Shown here one piece after another: positions 10,697-22,141 of a stretch of 64,000 nucleotides of DNA; within the stretch, counting starts at the first letter, position 1; every line of letters starts with the position of its first letter. The notes below the pieces were generated by a model. That model saw only the letters and a list, made by a program, of their open reading frames with translations, did not search any database and was not told the origin of the DNA. Source of the stretch: Rotaria sordida (Eukaryota > Rotifera > Eurotatoria > Philodinida > Philodinidae); the NCBI GenBank assembly GCA_905250125.1, contig CAJNOL010000791.1, forward strand, positions 38,181 to 102,180, written 5' to 3'. A program made the position numbers and the translations under genes.

Positions 10697-12998
10697 TTAT
10701 TTTATTGTTGCTTCAATTTCTTTGACTAGTTTATTATAATTCGAATCAAAATCATTTTTAGTAAAATCAATATATAATCTTGTACCAAGAATTATACCTA
10801 ACCATCCATCTGGTTTATATTTTGATTGTAATAATATTGGTACAAATGGTTTTTTTAATCGATAAGCATATTCTGCTTCACTTTGACAATTTGGTGATGT
10901 TTTATATTTTTCTGTTATACATAATATTACAAGACATGCTTGTTCAATAGCATGTGCCATACAATCTAATGTACTTCCATGCATATCATCAGTATCCATC
11001 CAAGTTCGATAACCTGAATTACGAAGATCTTGACAAATTTGATTTACTAAATCTTTTGAATCATGATTATAACTAAACATAATATGTTGAGATGGTTTTG
11101 AAATAATTAATTTATTTGTTATATTAGTATTTATTGATATTGTTTGTTTTAATTGCCAAAGTATTCCTTTTGCTGCTTGTTGTATTATTTCATTTGAATT
11201 TATTTCAGATAATTGAACTAATAAAGCAAAATATTTATCATGACTATGAATATTTTTTGCACATGAATATTCAAATGATAAAAACCAAATTGATTCAAGT
11301 ATAATTTGAATTTCTTCATATTGTTCTTTTAATGAAGAAAATTGTCGAAGTATTTGAAATAATAAATTAATATTATCATCTTGTTTTCCAATACGTATTT
11401 GAAATTGTTTATGTATACATAAATTTTTTAAACAATTAACTAATGTTAATAATGATATTTGATTATATAAATAATAATTAGAACTTTTAAATGTTTGATT
11501 AATTGAAAAAAATAATTGTTCACATAAATAATGACATGAATCATCAGATTCAAGTTCTTTTTGTGTTAAAATATTTGAATAAAGTAAACATGACATAAGA
11601 CGTATTTGTTGTATATTAGATTTAAAAATTAATCGACAAATTTTATTTATTATTAAATCTTTATTTAATATTTGTTGATCAATTGTTGATATATTATAAA
11701 AAATTGATAGACAAGATATTAAAACATTATTATGTAATTGTTTTAAAATCATTTTACCTTCACCTAATATAGATTTTTGTATAAGATTAGATGTATAATT
11801 AGTTATAGAATTAATTAAATTAATACGATTCATTTCTTGTAGAAAAAGATTTGTTTCTTTACTAGAATTTGTTAATAAATTACCTAAACATTTAATAAGA
11901 TACCATAATGGAACTGTTGTTCCACAATCAACAAGTGCATCAAATAAATGTTTAAAAGTAGAAACGAATGAACAACTATTAATTTCAATGTCAGAATGAA
12001 GAGCAAATTCACTAAGTAAATTAATCATATGTGTAAAAACAAAAACACGATCATTTGAATCTATTTGTGATTGAGCTGTTTCATCAATAATACATTGTAT
12101 AAAACGATCACTATTTGTCGTTGATAATGATGGAACAATAATTGAATAATAAAAATCTGTATGATTAATAAGATAAATTGAAAAACGTGGAATAGAAGCA
12201 TATATTAAAAAAAATGTTAAAATTTGATTAATTAATAATGATGAAGTAACTAATGAAGATTCAATAAGATAAATAACAAGTCGAGAACTATAATCAATAA
12301 TTGATAATGATTCATGTGTTGATGTTTTTCTATGATGATGATGATGAAAATTAAAACAAAATCCAATAGATAATGATAAATGTGTTTTATATTTCGATGA
12401 TGATGATGTCGAAAATAATTCATTGAGAAAATCTTCTTGATTTTTACAAATAAGAGAATAATGTTCAATACATGAATAAATTGCTAAATGTAAATCTTGA
12501 CTAGAAGAAAAAAATTTTATTCGTTAAATAAATATTTATATAATCTTACTTAATAGATTTAGTTACATGAAAATCAATATCATCTCGAAGCCATTGAAGA
12601 ATTGAATATATAATCATTTTACTTTGATCACTTGTTGCACATTCAACATCAATTTGACATAAACATTTAAATAATCGACACGCTGTTCGAGCAAGTTGTT
12701 GTTGTTGTTCGCTCACTTTTCTTTTTGATTTCCATAATATTGTTCGATCAATAGAAGAGATAATTGTTTGAATAATATGAATAAAAGATTCTAATGAATG
12801 ATAAAAAACTGATTTTTCACGTTCTAATCGTGAAATAAGTTCTTCTAATATATTAATTGCATTTTTTGTATGATTATGATAATCACGAATTTTTAAACGT
12901 GAACATTTTATTAGTATCTGTTGTGTTGATTCGTCAGTCGCCATCATTCTTGAGAGTACATTGTTCGAATGTATATTTATTTGCACATACTCACACAT
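10697..12998 (-). CDS. Helical (armadillo-like) protein with C-terminal TIR domain
   Basis: Exons 12998-12550 and 12500-10697, with a 49-bp GT..AG intron, give 750 residues. Residues 1 to ~600 are leucine/isoleucine-rich helices resembling an ARM/HEAT-type scaffold, with a histidine run encoded near 12345. The last ~130 residues are a TIR domain: HIMFSYNHDSKDLVNQICQDL (strand A/box 1 region), GYRTWMDTDDMHGSTLDCMAHAIEQA, and SPNCQSEAEYAYRLKKPFVPILLQ. The glutamate in SEAEYAY sits where NADase-type TIRs carry their catalytic Glu. ARM-plus-TIR proteins include SARM1, an NAD-cleaving enzyme; this one lacks visible SAM domains, so it is at best an architectural relative. Codon use is extremely AT-biased, like other native genes here. 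NAD hydrolysis is inference. Confidence 0.8.
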
Positions 12999-13515
12999 GA
13001 TTACTCATACAAGTTAAAGAACGAATACAAAAAGAAAAAAGAAAAGTAATTTTTTTTTTCGTTCGTTCTATTACATTCAACGAATGAAATAGTACGTGAA
13101 CTTACATCATATAGTTGCCCCTACAAAAAAATGGTATCAGCTTGAATGTTAAGCAGAGAATAAAGTAGAAGAAGAAAAACGTTTACAACTACAACAACTG
13201 CTCGTCGTCAATATTTTAAAATAAAAAAAAAAAGGCATAAATGAGACAAGATGCATTATACTCTTACGCCTTACATTACGATATACTGTACATCAAGTTA
13301 GAATTGTTCGTAAGAGCAACGTTTCATCTTCATACTTATAATATTGATAAAAAAAAAAAAATAAACAAAATGTTTCTTTAATAACAAAGAAAAAAAAACA
13401 GTCATATTTTTTATAAATGTGTCTATAATTTATCAAAAGTTGTGGTCATGGCGTTTAGAAGACCATGTCGGATAAGGTGACTTATTCAGTAATAAAAAAA
13501 AACCAAATATCCGAT

Positions 13516-13877
13516 GTTGTAGAGCTTTTTGAGGCGCGTCGAATGGTATATAATAAATCTTGTTTTCATAACACTTTGAAGGAACTAGAGTCAATTTACT
13601 GATAGACGATTACACATGCACACCCAAGAATGATAAGTTTCTGAATATTGTGGATCTTGGTATTGGTCGAAAGTATTTGTAAAATTTTTTTTTTCACATA
13701 CGATTTTGTAGAGTTTTTGACGAGCTACAACTTCCTGTATGTAGCATCTCCGATTATCTTATCGATGTGGGTATCGGTGTGTAGTCGTCTATCAGTAAAT
13801 GAACTCTAGGTCCTTCAAACTTCTATGAAAACAAGATTTACTATATACCATTCGACGCGTCTAAAAAAGCTCTACAA
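13516..13877. repeat. Fold-back inverted repeat, ~100-bp arms
   Basis: The left arm begins TTGTAGAGCTTTTTGAGG and includes CGCGTCGAATGGTATATA; its reverse complement occupies ~13775-13877. A spacer of ~155 bp separates the arms. It is probably a dead non-autonomous DNA transposon. I could not identify a clean target duplication. Confidence 0.65.
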
Positions 13878-14111
13878 TATGGTATGTTTAATTTTTCATC
13901 TGTCAATAGGTTTTCTTATCCAAAAGAATTCTTTAAACACTGTGGTCAGTACTTTTGGTATGCTCTAAGTAAATAATAAATTATTGATTTTATCTGCACT
14001 CAAATGTGTTCGACAAGTTGTTAGTGTTGTCACTATCAGAGAAGAGACATTCGATTGATGTGTTGATGGCAGCAGAATAGCTCAAACTCGTTTAGCAACT
14101 CGAGCTAAGTT

Positions 14112-14168
14112 AGGATGTGGATGTGGGTGTGCTGATTGAAGAGAAGACTCACACCCACACCCACACTC
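14112..14168. repeat. Telomere-type palindrome with conserved core
   Basis: Plus-strand GGATGTGGATGTGGGTGTG is followed by a spacer containing GATTGAAGAGAAGACT and then CACACCCACACCCACACTC. The flanks are ordinary AT-rich DNA, so this is a small interstitial head-to-head telomere-like structure. Confidence 0.75.
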
Positions 14169-14914
14169 TGTTTTGTTGTTTTTTTATCTATTTTGCTAAA
14201 TACATTCAATTTTTTTTTCTTCATAAAGCGAACAAAATTTTGAAAAAATTCATAATACATTGTATGCATCAAAGTTTTCTTCAGAGCTGGATCTGACCCG
14301 GACTCGACCAAAACGAAATTTTTAGGCCCGAACCCGTACCCGAGTGGGTACGGGTCCGAATCCTATCCGACAGGCTCTACCGTCCACCGTAACATGAAGA
14401 TATAATTATTGGTTAAAGAATGAATGATAATCAATGATGAAAATCACTAGTTGTTTTATTGACAATGATCAATAATAATAAATGATAATAACATATAATA
14501 ACTATCATGGTTAATGATGAGCAACGAAGAAAATATGGTTAACAAAAATGGTCGTGAGTCGAAAGCAAAAAAAGATCAAGGAGTAATGAATTATGAAGTA
14601 ATAACAATTAATAATAATGAAAATAACGAGAGACAAACAAACTCATATATAGATCACAAAAAAAAAAGAAAATTTAAAAACGCGATGGAAAAAAAGAATG
14701 ACGCAAAAAGGATCACCGTATTCTCATGATGGTCAACAGGACAATACATATCAAACATGAAAGGAAAAAAAATTCAATAAAACAGAATCAAGTTAGCGCC
14801 AACATACGATATCTGTTGACGCTAACAATTAGAAAATTTTTAGAATTTAAAAAATGAAATCAATCATAATTCTTCTCGAAATATGTCAATGCATATTTTA
14901 TTTTCGATACTTTA

Positions 14915-17900
14915 TTACTTTTTCATTTTCGTATGAAATAATGCTGTTCTAGTAGATTTATCATTTTGTTCAAAATCAATAATTATTTTTCGAATAACAT
15001 CTTTAGGTGTAATGAACCAAATATAATCTTTATATTCATCTGGAATGTTTAATGGTGGATCAGTTCGAAAATCAATATTTTCATAAACATATTTTGGTAT
15101 ATTATTTGCCATTAATATAGCTTCCTCGATTGGATTATCTGAAGATGAATTTATATTTGAACGATCAAAATTTGAATTCTATAGGAAAGAAAGAAAGAAA
15201 TATATATAATTAATGATAGAAAAATTAAATTAAATTACCCAATGTTCGACTGGATATTTTTCAAATTTTTCTTTCATTCTACGATCTTTATTAGCCATTT
15301 CAAGACTATGAAATTGAGAAAAATGATTTTCTGATGGCATAGTACGAGGATGCCAAACAGCTGTATCTGTATCAAAAGTATACTAAAACAAGTAAAACAT
15401 AATTTTTTTTTCTTTTTTGCAATGAAATTATTGAGAAAAAAAAAACCAATTTTTACCAATGCTAAAAATTTCCATCCTTCATTGGCAATAAAATCGACTG
15501 CATTTAAAATATAATCAACTTCTTCATCACTTGCAAAATATGATAAATTAAATCGAGTAAAACCAGGTTTCATTAATGCATTTTTAGGAACATTTTTAAA
15601 TCGACCACTAAAATTCACATGAATGATTTCTAAAATTTATTTATTAAATCTTACCTGTCATCTGCTGTAACAAATTGTATAAAAACTTCTGTTGTTCTAT
15701 CATCAAGTTCAAGCAAATCCTAAATAAAAAAACAAAAACAAATTTTATTCAAAACAAAAATAAAAAAAATTCTTCTTATATCTTATTTACTATAACATAA
15801 GGTCCAGCACAAGAACATCCTGATCGTACTTGAATACCAAATAAATCATTTAATAAAATACAAACAAAATTATGATGTAAATATTTATGAAAAAATGGTA
15901 CATAAAGAAGAAATGAAAATATTCCTAATCGAGGAAGAGTTGTTGATCCAAGTATAATTAATTTTGGATGATTTCGAAATCGTCTGAAGAATTTTTCAAC
16001 TAATGCATTTTCACGTGTTTCAATTGTATGATAACCAACAATTTCTTTTAAATGAAAAACTAAACCAGCTCGAATTGAACCAAGAATATTTGGTGTACCA
16101 CCTTCTTCACGTGTTTCAATATCTTTTACATATTCAATATATGTTGAAGTTACAAATTTTACTGTACCACCACCCACAGAAGATGGAACTCGATTATTAA
16201 AAAGTTTTTTCTTAGCTATTAAAATACCTGAATGAAAACAAAAAGAAGAGAGAAAAATATCTAGATTGAATTTTTCTTCTTAAAAATAAACCTGGTGTTG
16301 ATGGTCCACCAACAAATTTATGTGTAGAAATAAAAACAGCTTCTTTACAAGCAATTTTTGATGGATTCATATCAATTTTAACATAAGGTGCTGCTGCTGC
16401 ATAATCCCAAAAAATACAACCATCATATTCATGAACAAGTTTTGAAATATCATCAACATCAGTTGTAATACCAGTTACATTACTAGCAGCATTAAATGTA
16501 CAAATAATATGTTTTCTAACTTCATCATGATAATATTTTAATTGTTGTCTTAAATAATCACGATTAACAAGACCTTGTTTTGTATTAGGAATACGTTTAA
16601 TCTATAAATAAATATTAGAATTTTTAAAATAAAAATTTCTAAAGAAATTTTACTTCAACTCCTGTTTCTTTCCATGGTAAAATATTTGAATGATGTTCAA
16701 ATGTACTAATAAAAATAACAGTTCTCTTTCGAACTTTTTCATCTTTCAAATTTAAAACATCAACAAGTTTATTAATAGCAGCAGTTGATCCTAAGAAATT
16801 ATTAATTATTTCTTTTAATATTTAATCGAAGAAGAAGAATTATTCATTTACCTGATCCAGTAAAAATAACAACATCTTCATCAGTTGCATTAACATATCG
16901 TTTAATTAAATTTCGTGATCCTTCACGAAATTTTGTAGTTTGTAATGCACATACATTATTTTCACTATGTGTATTAGCATAACTAAAAAAAAACCATTAT
17001 TATTTCTTATTTTAAAATAAAAATTCTTCTTACTAAGGTAAAACATTGTTTATCATACAATATTCAATAAATATTAGACCACGTCCAGATGCTGTATAAT
17101 CAGCATAAATAACTATAGAACAAAAAAATGTATTTATTTATAATAATGAAGAATAAATAACTATACCATTTCGAGATCCCCATATAGTATTAGCTCGAAG
17201 ATTTTTACCAATAATATTTGAATCAATATATTGAAGAAGTTGTTGTTTGTCTAAATAATTTATATATTAAGGGGGCCCCTCTCAGAAACTAACTTCGTTA
17301 TTTTTCATCAGATTTCAACCAAAATTTCAGAGAATGTTAGTCTTGGCTAGAATAGATTATGGTTAAAATATCTCCCGAAATCTGCAAGCCATTCACGAGT
17401 TATAGTCAATTCATTGGTCAAAAATACCCTTTACGCGGGCAAGGTTTTCAACATGAGAATACTAGCTAAGCATGTCGGCGTGGTTTTTAAATTGTAGAGT
17501 GCCCCTAGGGCTAGGTCGTAATATAGCCCGATTTTTTAATTTCCCTTTGTTTGGTTTTTAAAAAAACATTTTCGAAAAATTCTCAAATTCGTGACCAAAA
17601 AAACGCTAATTAAAATCAAAGATCTAAGTTTTTTATTTAAACAAAGGAGAAATTCAAAAATCGGGCTCTATTACGACCTAGCTCCAAGTGTCTGCTCTAT
17701 AACAAACAAACATTACCACTTTTATATTGAGTCGTTATTGAGTAAGGTTTGCCCGCGTAAACGGTATGCTCAAAAAAATTGATTTTGAGAAAAACGGAGA
17801 ATAAGTTTTTAAAAACCTTATTTTTCTCAATAGGGGGGTTCAGAAAAACCTATATAATATCCTTAAATCTCATCATAAAATCAATCAACTATAGTGCATT

Positions 17901-19062
17901 CGAGAGTAGACACTTTGCTCTATCTAATGAGTTATTAATCACAAAATCGATAAATTTGACCAAAATTAACTTTTCTGAGGGGGGGGGGGGCTTAAAAAGA
18001 TTATATATATATATACTTTTTTTTTACAAATAATTGTATTAGTGATGATTCATTTTGTAAAGCTAATTATAGGTGAAATATTTTCGATAAGACAATGATT
18101 CTATTGGATCAGACTGTAAGCACAACTTTAAATTCCTATTCGAAATCTGAATTATAAAATATCCTACACATTCTCTCTCTGATCTTATTTTAGAAGAATA
18201 AATTCTTTAACATTTTCCTATTGCAAATGATGTTATCATTCTTTATGCTTGTCATTTTTGATTTGACAAGTAATCAATCTAGTTAAGAGTTTAAATAAAG
18301 CTGAATTCTTTCATTTCTAATGAGAATTAAGATAAAAAGAAAAATTAAAACAAACTATGTTTTAATTGATTGATATCAGGAAACATTGGAGTTCTTTTAC
18401 TTCCATTTAATTTAAATAATTGATCTACACGTTCATCAGGAGATTCTATATTTGATGTAGTTATAATTTCATTGAAATTATTTGCTGTTTGTAGATGATT
18501 TAATGGGTTAAGTGAATGAGGTGATGATTTAACCAATGAATGTTTCTGTAAAAGATAAATGATTTTGAATATAATTTATTTAGTTATTATTTACTGATGT
18601 TTGTTGTTGTTGTTGTTGTTGTTGATGATTTTCAAAAAATCTTTTTTGTGCTGTCCAATTTTCATTCACTGTTTTATATCGAGATCCAACTTCTTTTGAA
18701 TTTGTTCGAAATAAAATCGGTTTACATGATTGATTATTATTAATTTCCTCTGCATCTATTAAAAGAAAAATTTATTTAAGAAAAATAAACAAAAAATATT
18801 TACCAGGATTTGTCAAAAATGCTTCAGCAGCAAACTAAATAAAATTTATTAAATGTTTAAATTCTATTCAAATTTCTTTATTTAAATATCAAACTAACGT
18901 ACAGAGACATCCCATTCATACATGCGCAAAAAATTAATCACTTTTTGTCGATCTTTCCAGTTAGTTAATGTCTATAAATCAATAAAATAAAAATGAAATT
19001 TAATATTTGAAATAAAACTTTACTTGAAAATATTCAATTTGTTGATCTTTTAATTCAGACAT
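14915..19062 (-). CDS. PLP-dependent class V aminotransferase / cysteine desulfurase-like protein with UBA-like N-terminus
   Basis: Fifteen exons splice in frame to 763 residues: 19062-19024, 18971-18903, 18834-18804, 18755-18595, 18545-18356, 17250-17167, 17112-17034, 16982-16852, 16790-16654, 16601-16292, 16227-15791, 15719-15655, 15607-15457, 15382-15239, 15178-14915. Residues ~5-47 (QQIEYFQTLTNWKDRQKVIN to SFAAEAFLTNP) resemble a UBA-like helix bundle, followed by a polyQ-bearing linker. The catalytic part has YADYTASGRG, TFNAASNVTG, the PLP lysine in STHKFVGGPSTPG, and a cysteine motif RSGCSCAGPY like the desulfurase active loop. Family members use PLP for C-S or C-N chemistry; the substrate here is unknown. 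The fifth intron is enlarged by a MITE and uses a weak GTTTGT donor, making the join of N-terminal and catalytic parts the least certain point, although the phase agrees. Confidence 0.8.
17271..17991. mobile_element. piggyBac-type fold-back MITE in an intron
   Basis: A 721-bp element is bounded by TTAA on both sides (17267-17270, 17992-17995). The ends are GGGGG-CCCCTCTCAGAAA and its G-rich counterpart. The two halves are long inverted repeats, for example TAGGTCGTAATATAGCCCG near 17511 facing CGGGCTCTATTACGACCTA near 17662. No transposase is present. It contains a 12-G run at 17979-17990. Confidence 0.8.
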
Positions 19063-22000
19063 TCTAATTCTGATCAAAACTAAATAGAAAAAAAAAAGAT
19101 AGTTGATTTTATTGACATATATATATATAGGTATACTACGCAAAACAAAATCTAAGGCAGTTTCCAACTAATAAAAACAGTCTATTTGATATTATGAAAA
19201 GAAATGCACGTGATACAGGTAAACAAACAAGCAGAACGAAAATAAGCATAGCAATAATAAAGAAATGAATAGTGGTTAAGTACGGTTGTTATGAAAAATG
19301 TAATGATAGAAATATGCATCATTGAATATATGATGATTAGTTATTCATATAACTCAAACATCGTTATTCTAACATTCATAATTGGTATGAAAAAAGGTAG
19401 TCGCCAATTTTTTATCGAACTCTACAATTCGAGTCATGTGCTTTTTTTTTTTTCTTTATCAAGTTTGAATTTTCCTATTTGATTAATATTTTCTGTCTTG
19501 AAAAAGTTGATTAGTACTCAAAAAAAAAAAGGTGATTTTAATATAGTAGAATATATTATATCAGATGGTGTTGCAATTTTTTCATATTGATTAAATCTTC
19601 TTCCTAATGACTATAATTTTGACGTCATCTTCAATAAATAATCATACTCTCATTTATGATAGAGTGCAATTTCGATCGAAATCTAACATTTTCTAAGAGC
19701 TTGAAGATATTCATGCAGCGACTTATGAAATCAGTTTTCACAACATGAATATGATTGCTGCATGTCTAATTATCGATTTTGATGTTTAAATTCTTTCTAA
19801 AAAATCAAGAAGAGATTGCATTCTAGTGAATCTAAATTTGATTTACCAGTATTGTATCTTAATCAACTACAAAAGTAAAAAATTAATCTCTAAGAGCATC
19901 TTTACAATAAACTTTCAACTCATCATGATCTGTTTGGGATAAAACTTTTAGAGATGAGTGGATCTGAGAAGAAAATGCTTTTGATAAAAGTTTCAATCAT
20001 AAAAGTCAAACTATAACGGACTCGAGTGAATCTGTATGTTTAAATGTGATTGAACAGAAGACTCATATATTCACATCTACACTCAAAATTTGCTGTTTTT
20101 ACATTCATGACGATTATCTATATTTTTTTTACTTCGCCAATCTATCAATACACATTCATATTCTACAAGTATAACCCATGTCGCCACTTTTTTAACAACT
20201 GCGTCGCAGTTACGCGTAGCTGCGCCGCAATTTTCCGCAATTACGGGTCACAGTGCGATCGTAGTTACGCGTAACTGCGTCGCAATTCGATCGCATTCGA
20301 ACACATGGGTTAACTTTCTAATATAACAGAAATTTTGAAAAGAACAAATATGTGAAGCTTTTGAAATTTTCTTTTTTTTAATTTATGAATATTGCTGATT
20401 TGTATGTCTTTCTTTCAAATGAAATGAAATGAAATGAAATATTTTATATCATATTGTTCGACAATATCATGGTTAAACTTTTCTGATTTTTCCAATTATC
20501 AGACTATTTCTTCGATTTTTTTTGTATAATAATTTTTTACAATATCACTTCATTGTGAATTTCTCTCTTTTGCGATATTTTTTCCTTTCTGTTAAATCAA
20601 TACATACTTTCCACAAACATACTTACAAAGAAACACAATGTTTTTTTTTTTGGTGTGTTTTGTCGAAAAAACCACTGTACTTCCTTTATACATTTGTATG
20701 TAAAGGTGAACAAAAAAAACAAAGAGAAAAAGTAAACGTCATTATGATGATGAATAAAATAATTGAGATATATGCAGCATCATCATGTATTAGATCAATA
20801 ATATTTTATTTCAATTTCAAAGAGAACTTTCACAAAAATTTGTTACATCAAAAGCACTCTGATGGTTATCGAAATATCTTATCATGTGGGCCGGATAAAT
20901 TATAACAGCGTCCAATTGATGCATATCTGACTAGTTGTTTGATGATATCATCTATAAGACTATTATAAAATGATTAGAACATTGCAAGAACTTCATTATG
21001 GTGCTCATTTATGTTTAACATTAGATGAACTAAGAGACTATATCAAAGTCACTAAAGAATTACACAAAATCATTGTTATAATATCGAGAATATATTCACA
21101 TTTCATGGTATCTTTATTTTTAGATCATAAAAAAATTGATTGAGTTTTTTATATTTTGCAAAAATAATCGTCAATATCAACTTTTAATGCTAGAGTATCC
21201 AAAGAAATTTGTCGACATCTACACTGATTACAATATATTTGTTGCTTTCAATAAGCAAATGCACCATGTACTCCGACAGTTATCGATATTTAAAGTTTTA
21301 GCCTACGATAATTGATCAATGCGTAATTTGGTACATGAAACGACTGGATGTTTATGATGTCAATTGTAATGTGATACTCTAATACAAATGGATAGAAATA
21401 AAAGCGAAGATAAATAAGAGTTTTTGAATTTTGTTCGTTCTTATTATGTGAATGATTTCAGAAGCTTATAAGTAATTGATGATTTTCAGAAATCATTGTA
21501 AAGTATCCAAAATTACACAAAATTGTTTTTCCTTTTAATTTTTGTTTATAGAATACTTCAAACAGAATATGTTACGGTGCTCTACGAACTATGATCATGA
21601 ATGATTAAATTTGAGTTTGTTTTCGATATTCAATTTCCCTCCATTCGATTTATTCGATGGACAACGAAAACAAATAAAAGAATATTGTCATTTTCTTTTT
21701 CTGTCTAGGAAGCTCGATATCTCATCTCGTACAATTTCTTTCTCAAGATGCTAATCCATTTATATCATAACAAAATACATATGAAAGCTGCTTTAATGTT
21801 ATCTGCAACGTTGAGACATCAATACAACTATATCTTAGTTTGTCGAAATGAGAACTCGAGAGTGAATAAACATTATTGTATTCATTGGACGAGATAAAAT
21901 AAATATTCGTACTTACGTGCTCAATTAGTGAAAAGTTAAAACATCATATAATCATAATAGTTCAGTAGTCTCGTGTCTTGTTTAGTAGACCTTTCGAGTA

Positions 22001-22141
22001 TACGTTAGGTTCTATGTATTGAGATTCTTAAGGAAGTTTTTTTCGTTGTGACTCGCTTTTATTAGTATATAGAAAAATTAGATTGTGCATTAACTATTAA
22101 TAATCAAGAAAAGGCACAGTCATCCTTAATAACAGTTTCTG
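19063..22141. other. Gene-poor intergenic region
   Basis: No gene is recognised. It contains an (AT)n run near 19118-19130, a CpG-rich palindromic element at 20172-20312, a degenerate telomere-like core near 20045-20085, and an (AAATG)n microsatellite at ~20417-20441. Positions 20740-21330 have some short coding-like stretches with stops, possibly a very old pseudogene, but nothing identifiable. Confidence 0.4.
20172..20312. repeat. CpG-rich short palindromic element
   Basis: It starts TAACCCATGT and ends ACATGGGTTA. The interior is dominated by CGCAGTTACGCGTA/TACGCGTAACTGCG-type inverted motifs, sharply richer in CpG than the surrounding AT-rich DNA. It is probably a very small MITE or the remnant of one. 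Confidence 0.6.

Larger units (their letters stand above)
12999..14914. other. Intergenic with fold-back and telomere-like palindromes
   Basis: No gene is recognised. It holds an inverted repeat (~13516-13877), a telomere-type palindrome (14112-14168), a CCCGAACCCGTACCC-type imperfect palindrome near 14322-14372 resembling a hAT terminus, and a short hairpin at ~14792-14826 (GTTAGCGCCAACA facing CTGTTGACGCTAAC). Confidence 0.5.

Noticed and set aside
20522-20905. 127-codon plus-strand frame
   Set aside because: Phe/Tyr/Lys-rich composition follows AT-rich homopolymers; no splice context or recognisable motif.
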